Assembly: GCF_900105345.1 (NCBI RefSeq)
Contig: NZ_FNSN01000003.1
Span: 2,356,001-2,420,000 of the forward strand
DNA length: 64,000 nucleotides
Direction: 5' to 3'
Source of the DNA: Arthrobacter woluwensis
GTDB taxonomy: Bacteria > Actinomycetota > Actinomycetes > Actinomycetales > Micrococcaceae
Part shown: one piece after another, positions 16,496 to 24,312 of the stretch
How the letters are laid out: each line of letters begins with the position of its first letter
How positions within the stretch are numbered: the first letter of the stretch is position 1
Notes under the pieces: generated by a model
Told to the model about the DNA's origin: nothing
Databases searched by the model: none
The model's input: the letters and a program-made list of their open reading frames with translations, nothing else
Program-made: the position numbers and the translations under genes

Positions 16496-17344
16496 ATGTT
16501 CGATCCTGTTCACCTCCGGTCCTTCCTTGCCGTCGCCGAGACGCTCAACTTCACCCAGGCGGCGCAGCGGCTCGGCCTGGCCCAGCCCACCGTCAGCCAG
16601 CATGTCCAGAAGCTGGAGGCCGCGGCGAAGCGGTCCCTGATCGTGCGCGACACCCGGGAGGTCCGCCTCACCGACAACGGTGATGCGATGGCCGGATTCG
16701 CCCGGACCATCCTGGCGGAGCAGGACGCCGCGGCCCGGTACTTCGCCGGGTCGGCCATGCGGGGGCGGCTGCGCTTCGGGGCGGCAGACGATCTGGCGAA
16801 CACGAGCCTTCCCCGGATCCTGCGCGAGTTCCGGCAGCTCTACCCCGAGATCAATCTGGAGCTCACGGTCGGACAGAGCGACCAGTTGCACCGGCGCCTC
16901 AAAGCCGGCCAGCTGGACCTCGTCTTCGTGAAATGGGTGGCCGGTGCGGCCGAGGGCGAAGTGGCGCGCCACGACTCCTTCGCCTGGGTCGGACTGGAAC
17001 AGACCGTGCTGCCCGACGACTCCCCCGTGCCGCTCGTCGCCTACCCAGCGCCGAGTCTGAGCCGGAGGCTGGCCATCGACGCCCTGGAATCACAAGGGCG
17101 GCGCTGGAAGGTGACATGCTCCACCCGGCAGATCGCCGGGGTGCTGGCCGCCGTCCGCGCCGGGCTCGGCGTCGCGGTCATGCCCTCGACGCTCATCCCC
17201 GAGGACCTGACGGTCATCACCCGTCGCTTCGATCTCCCGCCCGTGGGGGACGTGGATTTCACGCTGATCAAGAACCCCTCGGCGGACACCGAGGTGAGCG
17301 ACGCCCTCATCCGCGCGATCGTGGGCCGCGGACTCAAGTGGTGA
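16496..17344 (+). CDS. LysR family transcriptional regulator
   Basis: A 282-residue LysR-type regulator. The winged HTH occupies the first 60 residues (MFDPVHLRSFLAVAETLNFT, QAAQRLGLAQPTVSQHVQKLE), followed by the periplasmic-binding-like effector domain. The ATG at 16496 is chosen because it starts the HTH directly and has GGGAAGG upstream; earlier in-frame ATGs lie in the operator region. It is divergent from the MFS exporter and probably regulates it and itself through the two GCAAT-half-site palindromes. The effector is unknown. Confidence 0.92.
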   Translation: MFDPVHLRSFLAVAETLNFTQAAQRLGLAQPTVSQHVQKLEAAAKRSLIVRDTREVRLTDNGDAMAGFARTILAEQDAAARYFAGSAMRGRLRFGAADDLANTSLPRILREFRQLYPEINLELTVGQSDQLHRRLKAGQLDLVFVKWVAGAAEGEVARHDSFAWVGLEQTVLPDDSPVPLVAYPAPSLSRRLAIDALESQGRRWKVTCSTRQIAGVLAAVRAGLGVAVMPSTLIPEDLTVITRRFDLPPVGDVDFTLIKNPSADTEVSDALIRAIVGRGLKW

Positions 17345-17395
17345 GGTGACCGCCGGGCCAGTGCCGGTTGGTCAGGTCAGTCCCGGCCGGCCCGG

Positions 17396-18688
17396 TCAGT
17401 ACCAGTTGTTCGAGACTTCGTGCGCCCAGGCGCCGCACGGTGAGCCGTAGCGGTCCCGGATGTAGCCGAGACCCCATTCGATCTGCGTGCGGTAGTTGGT
17501 GAGCCAGTCGCTGCCGGCACTGGCGTACTTGCCGGCCGGGAGCGCCTGGGCGATGCCGTAGGCCCCCGACGAGGCGTTCGTCGCCGTCGTGAGCCAGCTC
17601 GACTCCTGCGTCCACAGCAGTTGCAGACACTGGAACTGGTCCTGCCCCCATCCGTAGGACCCCAGCCGGCCCGCGGCGTAGGACTGGGCACCGGCCGGAT
17701 CGTTCACGGCTCCCCCGGTGCCCGGCGGCACGACGACGGGCGGCTGTGGCGCCGGGTCGGGTGTGCTGGGCGCAGGAGCGTTCCCGGAACCCGCCTGCTG
17801 GGCGTTGGCTGCGGCCTGTTCCTGCTGGCGTTCCCGGTCCGCGGCAGCTGCAGCCGCCGCGGCCTGCTCCCGCGCCCGCTCCTCGGCGGCGGCTCGCTTG
17901 GCGGCCTGAGCCGCCTCATACGCGGCAAGGGCCTCCTGACCCTGCTGATACCGAGCTTCGACGGATGCCGTGGTCCCCTTCAGCGAAGCAAGCTGCGCGG
18001 TGAGTTCCTGTCCGTGCTGCTTCTGCTGGGCGAGCTGCGTGTCCATGGCGGCCTTCGCGGCCTGTGCGGCGTCGAGCTTGCGCTGGGCATCGTCCGCCAG
18101 ACGCTGCCGCTCGGCCTCGGCGCGCTGCTCCTGGTCGCTGAGGGACTGCACGGTGTTCTCCGCGGCGGACGACTTCGCCAGCAAGGCGGAGGCCCTGCCC
18201 GTCACCACCTCCAGGACGCTGAGTCCTTGCAGACGGTCCGGCTGGATGGACTGGAGGTCCGGGATTCCCGGCATGTCCAGACTGCCGCTCTTATAGGCCT
18301 GCACGGCCAGAGAGCCGTACTCCTTCCGGTACCGCGCGGCTTCCGCGGTGGCCTGGCGGAGCTGCGCCGAGAGTCCGTCCGCTTTCGCTTTCGCGACGCC
18401 CAGGGCCGCATCCGCCACGGCATACTCTCCCGACGCGACGACGGCGGCGTTGCCCCGTTTCTCGGCCTCGGTCTCCAAGTGCCCCAGCAGGCCTTTGATC
18501 CTGGTGATCTCGGCGGCCTTCGCGCTTTCGCTCTGCTTGGCCTGCTGGACGTCGCTCCACGAGGGGTAACCACTCGGCGGGGTGTCGTCGTCCGCCACGG
18601 CTCCGGGCAGCAGGCCGCTGCAGAGCAGCGTCACGGTGAGTGCCGCGGCGAGCGTCGGGGCTGCAGCGCGGCGGGCAAAGCTCGACAT
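17396..18688 (-). CDS. Secreted coiled-coil protein with lytic transglycosylase-like domain
   Basis: A 430-residue exported protein. A signal peptide (ending near PGAVADD) is followed by a long coiled coil (about 45-280, rich in Ala/Glu/Gln/Lys with AAEERAREQAAAAAAAADRE), a Pro-rich linker (SGNAPAPSTPDPAPQPPVV), and a C-terminal domain of about 95 residues. That domain carries QFQCLQLLWTQESSWLTTA, NASSGAYGIAQALPAGKYAS and WGLGYIRDRYGSPCGAW, the SLT-like lysozyme pattern with the catalytic Glu in QESSW. It may cut peptidoglycan at the septum, the coiled coil acting like that of NlpC/P60 or FtsEX-activated hydrolases. TAATCT lies 8 nt upstream of the ATG. Confidence 0.85.
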   Translation of the reverse strand: MSSFARRAAAPTLAAALTVTLLCSGLLPGAVADDDTPPSGYPSWSDVQQAKQSESAKAAEITRIKGLLGHLETEAEKRGNAAVVASGEYAVADAALGVAKAKADGLSAQLRQATAEAARYRKEYGSLAVQAYKSGSLDMPGIPDLQSIQPDRLQGLSVLEVVTGRASALLAKSSAAENTVQSLSDQEQRAEAERQRLADDAQRKLDAAQAAKAAMDTQLAQQKQHGQELTAQLASLKGTTASVEARYQQGQEALAAYEAAQAAKRAAAEERAREQAAAAAAAADRERQQEQAAANAQQAGSGNAPAPSTPDPAPQPPVVVPPGTGGAVNDPAGAQSYAAGRLGSYGWGQDQFQCLQLLWTQESSWLTTATNASSGAYGIAQALPAGKYASAGSDWLTNYRTQIEWGLGYIRDRYGSPCGAWAHEVSNNWY

Positions 18689-18782
18689 ACTGCCAGAGAT
18701 TACCGGCTCGCCGGCGTCATTCAGCGGAGCCGACCGGACACCGCCGGAGATTCACAGGGTAATCGCAGAAACCCCGAGGTGA

Positions 18783-19808
18783 TCAGAGCCCTCCGAGGAG
18801 CGTGTTCAGGACGTCCTCGCCGACGACGGGGATGCCGTAATCCCGCGCGCGCCGGGCTTTGAGCGACATGCTGCCCGGATCCGCGGCGATCACGAGCGCG
18901 ACTGACCGGGTGACGGTGGGGTGGACCGGATACCCGGCCGCTCCGAGGCGTTCGGTGATCTCGTGGCGCGGCCTGCCCATCTGCCCTGTGAGGACGAGCC
19001 GCTGGCCCGGGATGACGGGAACCGTGGCCCCGGGCCACCTTCCGGGTGGCGCGGGGGCCGGTTCCTGGAGCAGTGCGTCGATGTGCTCGCCCGGGACGCC
19101 GAGCCGGGCCGCCTCCGCATACAACCCGGACACGCTCTCCGGGGACAGCATGCCATCGGACCAGGCCGCAGCGAGCCGGCGACGGAGGCTTCCCAGCCGG
19201 TCACTGTCGGCGCGCGACAGCCCGGGGTGTCCCGCACGGGCCGGGACGGACCAGGCGGCCGCTGCCGACCGTTCGAGCGCCGCCGCCCATCTGGGGTCCT
19301 CGGGCGCCATGCTCAGATAGGCGCTCAGGACGTGCGCGGTGGCTTCGGCGTCCGCGCCCGCGGTGTGTGCGTCCTCCAGCAGCAGGCCGAAGGCGTTGCA
19401 GCAGTCCTGGAGCGACCGGCCCGCACCCGGCAGGAACGTGCGGGCCAGGCGCATGGTGCAGACGACATCGTCGGCCACGACGGGGAACTCCTCACCCGCT
19501 CGGAGGATTTCCGCGGTCAGGAAGCGATGGTCGAACCGGGCGTTGTGGGCGACGAAGACGCGTCCGTCCAGCCGGCGCATGATCTCGGGCAGGACGTCGG
19601 CGAAGAGCGGGGCGTCCCGCACCTGCTCGGCACGGATTCCGTGGATGCGCTGCGGACCGAGGTCGCGCTGCGGGTTGACGAGTGTTTCCCAGCGGTCGCG
19701 GACGGTGCCGTCAGGGTCGACGTGGACGACACCGATCTCGGCCACACGGTCCCTTCCCGGGACCAGACCGGTGGTCTCGACGTCGACCACGGCGAAACCC
19801 GCGCTCAC
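18783..19808 (-). CDS. DEDDh exonuclease with C-terminal BRCT domain
   Basis: A 341-residue protein. The N-terminal DnaQ-like 3'-5' exonuclease domain shows FAVVDVETTGL (motif I, Asp/Glu), FVAHNARFDHRFL (motif II) and HTAGADAEATAHVL (motif III His/Asp). A linker with PSRADSDRLGSLRR-like segment leads to a BRCT domain near 255-341 (LVLTGQMGRPRHEITERLGAAGYPV, VTRSVALVIAADPGSMSLKARRARDYGI). Such fusions in actinobacteria are annotated as DNA polymerase III epsilon-like, but the role is probably repair. It overlaps no gene; the GTG start is 18 bp after the stop of the acidic protein upstream, suggesting coupling. Confidence 0.88.
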   Translation of the reverse strand: MSAGFAVVDVETTGLVPGRDRVAEIGVVHVDPDGTVRDRWETLVNPQRDLGPQRIHGIRAEQVRDAPLFADVLPEIMRRLDGRVFVAHNARFDHRFLTAEILRAGEEFPVVADDVVCTMRLARTFLPGAGRSLQDCCNAFGLLLEDAHTAGADAEATAHVLSAYLSMAPEDPRWAAALERSAAAAWSVPARAGHPGLSRADSDRLGSLRRRLAAAWSDGMLSPESVSGLYAEAARLGVPGEHIDALLQEPAPAPPGRWPGATVPVIPGQRLVLTGQMGRPRHEITERLGAAGYPVHPTVTRSVALVIAADPGSMSLKARRARDYGIPVVGEDVLNTLLGGL

Positions 19809-19826
19809 TCGGAAGGCCTCAGCCGG

Positions 19827-20756
19827 TCAGCCCGCAGCAGGAAGCTCAGCGTCGGCGAGCTCAGCGCCGGCGGCGAGTTCCCGCAACAGGGCCTCGCGTT
19901 CCGCGGCGCCGCCGTTCTGCAGGGCGCGGCCGGCGTCGCTCACCGTGGCCTTCTTGCCCGTGACCTCGAGGTATCCGAGTTCGCGCAGGCTCAGCCACAG
20001 GGTGTTCAGGTGCTCCAGCTCCGCCATGGAGCGGACGACCTGAGGCAGGCGGCCATCGGGGTCGGCCAGGGCAGCCACCTCGTCCTCGGAGAGACGCTTC
20101 TGGGATCCCACGGCATGCACGCCGACGGCCGCCGCGGCGCCCGCGATGTCCGCCAGACGCAGCGACCCGGTGGCGGTCAGCTCCTTGCCGTCGCCGAGCC
20201 AGTCGAGGAGCGCGACGGCGTGACGGACAGTACTCACGGAAGCATCGGCGCTAGCGGAAGCATCGGCGCTGCCAGCCTCGGCGTCTGCGACGGTTTCAGC
20301 AGGCGCTTCCTCCGTCGCCGCCTCCTCGTCCTGCGTCAGCACGAAGTTCTCGAGCAGCACCTCGAGGTCCTCGGCGGTACCGGTCCAGGACCCCGTGGCG
20401 TCCAGGAATCCGAGGTACACCTGAAGGTCGTCCGTCATGACCTGGAAGACGCGGCTCTCCCCCGCCTCGCTCATCGCCTGGAGCTGCGCCATGGCCTGAA
20501 GGAAGACGTCGGCGTCAAACGCGGTAGCGGACACCGGGGCGCCGCTGGCGCCGTACAGCCACAGGAACTGCTTGACCGACTGGAGCACCTGCAGCGCCTC
20601 GGCGCCGGTGTTCCCGTCCGTCCCCTCGTACCAGCGCACGAAGGCGAGAGCCTGAGTGTCGACGGCGCGGTCGGCGTTCTTGTACAGGGCTTCGCTCTGC
20701 TTGAGGGCTGCCGCCTGCTTCTTGTCCTGACGCGGCTTCTTCCGGTTCCGGCTCAT
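19827..20756 (-). CDS. Acidic protein of unknown function (paralogue of 29856-30257)
   Basis: A 309-residue soluble protein, very acidic after a basic N-terminus (MSRNRKKPRQDKKQAAALKQ). An N-terminal domain (about 30-135) contains TQALAFVRWYEGTDG and DDLQVYLGFLDATGSWTGTA. A Glu/Ala/Asp-rich linker (about 140-175) joins it to a C-terminal domain ending with NTLWLSLRELGYLEVTGKKATVSDAGRAL, which looks like a winged helix of the kind seen next to pRiA4b-ORF3-like domains. No family name is certain. The N-terminal domain recurs as a stand-alone 133-residue protein 9 kb away. GGAGGA directly precedes the ATG, and a 16-bp palindrome lies upstream. It is likely cotranscribed with the exonuclease gene. 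Confidence 0.8.
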   Translation of the reverse strand: MSRNRKKPRQDKKQAAALKQSEALYKNADRAVDTQALAFVRWYEGTDGNTGAEALQVLQSVKQFLWLYGASGAPVSATAFDADVFLQAMAQLQAMSEAGESRVFQVMTDDLQVYLGFLDATGSWTGTAEDLEVLLENFVLTQDEEAATEEAPAETVADAEAGSADASASADASVSTVRHAVALLDWLGDGKELTATGSLRLADIAGAAAAVGVHAVGSQKRLSEDEVAALADPDGRLPQVVRSMAELEHLNTLWLSLRELGYLEVTGKKATVSDAGRALQNGGAAEREALLRELAAGAELADAELPAAG

Positions 20757-20900
20757 GGTCCTCCGTTGTCGTTCAGCTACTGACCCCGGTTCCGGGCACG
20801 CGTGAGCTCACGCGGCATATCCGGGGAAGCTTCCATGATAGTGCCAGGCGTGCTCGTCGGCCCCGAGGAACCGCGTTGGATGACGGTAATGTGCCGCGCG
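20757..20900. promoter_or_regulatory. Intergenic region with 16-bp perfect palindrome
   Basis: The 144-bp gap holds CGCGTGAGCTCACGCG at 20799-20814, the palindrome GGAAGCTTCC at 20826-20835, and on the minus strand a possible -10 TATCAT at about 20834-20839. The palindromes would sit just downstream of the start site, as operators for the acidic protein gene. Confidence 0.5.
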
Positions 20901-21875
20901 TCACCCCGACGCCGAAGACCCCAGATCGGCCAGTGCGAGGAGGACCCGTTCCGGGTGCTCGGCGATCCGGTTGAGCACGTAGAGCCACCATTCCGGTCCG
21001 TAGACGACGTACTCCCGGGTGGCGAACCCCTCGGCCTGCAGTGCGTCGAGCAACGCTGTTCCGAGGCCCTGCAGCATTTCGAACTCGACGTGGTCGTCCC
21101 GGAGCGTGTCGCCATGCCGGGCGCGGAGTTCCTCCACGAGGGCGGCGTCGTGGGTGGCGAGGCTGACCCGGTGACCGCTCCTGAGCAGCCGGTCCGCGAG
21201 CCGATGGTAGGCCGCGATCATGGGCTCGGAGTCCCGGAGATAGGCCACCGCCGAGGGTTCGAGGAAGGCGCCCTTCACGAGACGGACCGGCCCGGGCCTG
21301 CGCAGCACACGCTCAAGGTCCTCCGGCGTGCGATGCAGCCGGGCCTGGAGGGTGATCCCGGTCTCCGGGAAGTCCGAGGAGAGCCGCTCCCAGAGGTCGA
21401 GCACGAGGTCGGTGCGGTCGGAGCCCTCGGCGGAGATCATCACGGAGGTGCCGGCGTCACGTGCCGCCTGAGCGACCCGCGACGCGTTCTCGAGGCCCAG
21501 CTCCGGCGAGACGAGCGATCCGAGATGGGAGAGGTCGAAGGAGAGCGTGGGCACCGGCGCCGGACGCGGGGACCCGGGCCGGCCGAGCCGCTCCGCCAGG
21601 TCCACGAACGCCTCGGTCTCCTGTGAGGCGACCCCCGCATCCCGCACGGATTCACCCACGCACTCGATGCTGCCCCGGTGGCCCCGATGGGCCACGGACT
21701 CGAGAGCCCGAAGCGCGCCGTCGACGTCGGGCCCTGCCGTATAGCGTGCGGCGACGCGTCCGGCGACGGCCGCGAGCGCAGGGTCGGCCATGGTTCTGGC
21801 TTTCAGATCCTCATCGAGGGCCCAGCGGCGGAGCGTGTCGGAGACGGTGTGAAGCGTTGCAGCAGTGATGTCCAT
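20901..21875 (-). CDS. Proline dehydrogenase
   Basis: A 324-residue flavin-dependent proline dehydrogenase, which oxidises L-proline to pyrroline-5-carboxylate. The TIM-barrel motifs are visible: LSFDLSHLGSL, VMISAEGSDRTDLVLDLWE, VRLVKGAFLEPSA, SLATHDAALVEE, VEFEMLQGLGTALLDAL and YVVYGPEWWLYVLNRIAE (substrate-binding end). It is a stand-alone enzyme, not fused to the P5C dehydrogenase, whose gene is not nearby. CAGACT lies exactly 6 nt upstream of the ATG, so it may have its own leaderless promoter. The AraC-type regulator immediately upstream is the obvious candidate controller. Confidence 0.92.
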   Translation of the reverse strand: MDITAATLHTVSDTLRRWALDEDLKARTMADPALAAVAGRVAARYTAGPDVDGALRALESVAHRGHRGSIECVGESVRDAGVASQETEAFVDLAERLGRPGSPRPAPVPTLSFDLSHLGSLVSPELGLENASRVAQAARDAGTSVMISAEGSDRTDLVLDLWERLSSDFPETGITLQARLHRTPEDLERVLRRPGPVRLVKGAFLEPSAVAYLRDSEPMIAAYHRLADRLLRSGHRVSLATHDAALVEELRARHGDTLRDDHVEFEMLQGLGTALLDALQAEGFATREYVVYGPEWWLYVLNRIAEHPERVLLALADLGSSASG

Positions 21876-21923
21876 CCGGACAGTCTGCTGCGGATACGCC
21901 GCGCCGTCTTGTACGAAGTTGCG

Positions 21924-22709
21924 TCAGCCCTGGTAGGCGCCGGGCGTCGCTGCGACGTGCGACCGGAACACCCGATGGAAGTGGCTCTGGTCCGTGAAGC
22001 CGAGCGCGTACGCGGTCTCTGCGGGCGACCGGCCTTCGCGAAGCAGGGCGCGCGCCTCGATCACTCGGTCGTTCTGACGCCAGGCGATGGGAGGGAGTCC
22101 CGTGGCGTCCTTCACGGCGCGGATGAGCTGGTACTTGTCCATGCCGAGCAATCCGGCGAGTTCATCGAGGCTGGGGGTGGGCGCATCACTCCGGAGCCGG
22201 TCCAGGACGGGTGCCAGAGACGGATCCGCGGAGGGCTCCGGACTGGGCGCGCCTCGGTACGCCGGGGCGAGGTCCAGGCAGGCGGAGAGCGCCTCCACGA
22301 GCCCGGCCCGCACCCCGGCCGGATCGTCCCCACGGAAGAGGCCGTCATTGAGGCGGCTGAAGACGCAGTGCAGGCCGGGCTCACGAAACACTGCGACGCC
22401 GTCGAACAGCCGTGCGGCGCCATCCGGGAGGAGGCCTGCGATCCAGTCCTGGTCCAGGTGGATCATCTGATAGGTCCACACGCCGCTCTGCCGGTTGCAG
22501 GAATGCACGGTGTGGGCGGGGATCAGCAGCACGTCCCCCGGCTCGAGCTCACAGCGCGTGTCACCGCTCCCGGCGAACACCGCCTGCCCGGCATCGATGA
22601 GTCCGATCGAGAAGCGGTCATGAGTATGGGGCCGGTAGCAGGACACGGCCTGGCAGGAGCGCCGCGATTCCAGCTGAGGCATGTCGCGGCTGCGCCAGAA
22701 TTCGGTCAT
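21924..22709 (-). CDS. AraC family transcriptional regulator
   Basis: A 261-residue regulator. The N-terminal cupin-like domain contains RPHTHDRFSIGLIDAGQ and LEPGDVLLIPAHTVHSCN. The C-terminal AraC double HTH runs from about 165 to the end (LDELAGLLGMDKYQLIRAVKDATG, AETAYALGFTDQSHFHRVFRSHV). It reads in the same direction as proline dehydrogenase, ending 48 bp before it, and probably regulates that gene in response to a small molecule such as proline. TACCGT 7 nt upstream of the ATG is a plausible -10. Confidence 0.88.
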   Translation of the reverse strand: MTEFWRSRDMPQLESRRSCQAVSCYRPHTHDRFSIGLIDAGQAVFAGSGDTRCELEPGDVLLIPAHTVHSCNRQSGVWTYQMIHLDQDWIAGLLPDGAARLFDGVAVFREPGLHCVFSRLNDGLFRGDDPAGVRAGLVEALSACLDLAPAYRGAPSPEPSADPSLAPVLDRLRSDAPTPSLDELAGLLGMDKYQLIRAVKDATGLPPIAWRQNDRVIEARALLREGRSPAETAYALGFTDQSHFHRVFRSHVAATPGAYQG

Positions 22710-22736
22710 GTCATCGACGGTATCGTGCCCGGGCGC

Positions 22737-23225
22737 TCATCCGCGGGTGATCCGGTCCACGAGTTCCTGCAGGGCCGCCAGCACGGAGCCTTCCAGGACC
22801 TTCATCGGGTTCCCCTCAAACTTCCGATGGACGACGTCAGGTTCCTCCCCTGCCGCGCATGTCGCCAGATAGACCGTTCCTGCGGGCTGTCCCTCTTCGG
22901 GACCGGGGCCTCCGACGCCGGTCAGAGCGACCGCGTAGTCGGCTTCCAGCAGCTGCACGGCCGAGCGGGCCATGGCGGCCGCCGTCGGAGCGGTCACCAC
23001 CGGGCCCGGTGGTGCGGCGAGCAGTCCGTGCTTGGTGGCGGGCTGATACGCGACGATCCCTCCCCGGTACCACTCGCTGGAATCGTCGCACGCCGAGATC
23101 GCGACGGCGAGCTGTCCCCCGGTGAGCGACTCCGCGGTCGCCACTGTGAGGCCCCGGGCCTGTGCCAGCCGGGCGAGTTCCTGAACGAGGTGGTCGGCCG
23201 GCTCACTCACCACGGATTCCGCCAT
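22737..23225 (-). CDS. CinA family protein (nicotinamide-nucleotide amidohydrolase)
   Basis: A 162-residue stand-alone CinA C-terminal domain, the amidohydrolase that turns NMN into nicotinate mononucleotide for pyridine-nucleotide salvage. Motifs visible are VATAESLTGGQLA, SEWYRGGIVAYQPATKHGLL and YAVALTGVGGPGPEEGQPAGTVYLA. Length is normal for PncC-type proteins. AAGGAG lies 9 nt upstream of the ATG. It follows Ku in the same direction with 22 bp between them, so it may be a downstream member of the ku unit. Confidence 0.88.
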   Translation of the reverse strand: MAESVVSEPADHLVQELARLAQARGLTVATAESLTGGQLAVAISACDDSSEWYRGGIVAYQPATKHGLLAAPPGPVVTAPTAAAMARSAVQLLEADYAVALTGVGGPGPEEGQPAGTVYLATCAAGEEPDVVHRKFEGNPMKVLEGSVLAALQELVDRITRG

Positions 23226-23247
23226 GGGTGTGCTCCTTTCGGACGGG

Positions 23248-24243
23248 TCAGGCGCCCTTGCGGGCCGGGGTCTTCTGGGAAGCTGTCTTCTGGGAAGCTG
23301 CTTTCTTGGCAGGGGACTTCTTGCGGGTGCCGCTGCTCTTCTTCGCGGTGCCGGTCTTCGCTGTGCCTGCCTTCTTCGCGGTGCCTGCCTTCTTCGCGGT
23401 GCCGGTCTTCCCGGAAGTCGGCTTATCTGCTGGCTCCGCCTTTCCAGCCCCGCCCTTCTTCCGCGCCCGCGAGCGCTCGACGCTCTGTTTGAGTGCCTCC
23501 ATCAGATCGATGACCTGGCCTCCACCCGATTCCTCCCGCCCGAAGGTCTCCTCCGTGTCGAGCGAGTCGCCGGCACGGCGCTTCGCCTCGATCAGGGTCC
23601 GCAACTGCTCCTGGTAGTCGTCGTGGAAGGCGGAGGGGTCGAAATCCTCGGAGAAACTCTCGACGAGGGCCGCGGAGAGCTGCATCTCCTTGGCGCTGAT
23701 GCGGGGATTCTCGTCCAGCGCCGGGAACTCGGGTTCACGGATCTCATCCGGCCACAGCAGCGTCTGGAGGAGCAGCGCGTCGCCCCTGACGCGGAGGGCG
23801 GCCAGCCGGGTCTTCTGGCGCAGGGCGAAGTGCACGACCGCGGTCCGGTCCGTCTTCTCCAGGGTGCGGCGCAGCAGCACGTAGGCCTTGGCGTTCTTCC
23901 CCGCGGGCTCCAGGTAGTAGCTGCGGTCGAAGAGCAAGGGGTCGAGCTGATCACTGGGGACGAACTCCACCACGGTGATGTCACGGTCGTGTTCCTGCGG
24001 GATGGACTCGAGGTCCTTCTTCGTCAGGACGATCGTCTGCTCGTCGTCCGCATAGGCCTTGTCGATGTCCTCGTACTCGACCACCTTGCCGCACACCTCG
24101 CAGCGGCGCTGATAGCGGATGCGCCCGCCGTCGGCGTCGTGCACTTGATGGAGGTCGACGTCGTGGTCCTCCGTCGCGCTGTACAGCTTGACCGGGACGT
24201 TCACGAGGCCGAACGTGATGGCTCCGCTCCAGATCGCTCTCAT
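23248..24243 (-). CDS. ku: Ku protein (non-homologous end joining)
   Basis: A 331-residue bacterial Ku that binds double-strand break ends and recruits LigD. The core begins MRAIWSGAITFGLVNVPVKL and contains the zinc-like RCEVCGKVV and the ring segment VVEFVPSDQLDPLLFDRSYYLEP. The last 70 residues are a Lys/Ala/Thr-rich tail made of tandem KKAGTA and PAKKA units, the type of extension that binds DNA and affects bridging. It is divergent from ligD with only 69 bp between start codons, so both genes are likely coexpressed. The repeats in the tail are reflected in 18-bp DNA repeats at about 23345-23410. Confidence 0.96.
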   Translation of the reverse strand: MRAIWSGAITFGLVNVPVKLYSATEDHDVDLHQVHDADGGRIRYQRRCEVCGKVVEYEDIDKAYADDEQTIVLTKKDLESIPQEHDRDITVVEFVPSDQLDPLLFDRSYYLEPAGKNAKAYVLLRRTLEKTDRTAVVHFALRQKTRLAALRVRGDALLLQTLLWPDEIREPEFPALDENPRISAKEMQLSAALVESFSEDFDPSAFHDDYQEQLRTLIEAKRRAGDSLDTEETFGREESGGGQVIDLMEALKQSVERSRARKKGGAGKAEPADKPTSGKTGTAKKAGTAKKAGTAKTGTAKKSSGTRKKSPAKKAASQKTASQKTPARKGA

Positions 24244-24312
24244 CCTTACAGTAGAGACCCCGCAAACGTCAACGGTCTACCTCTTGCGTGGGCACAGGAC
24301 CATGATGTAGTC

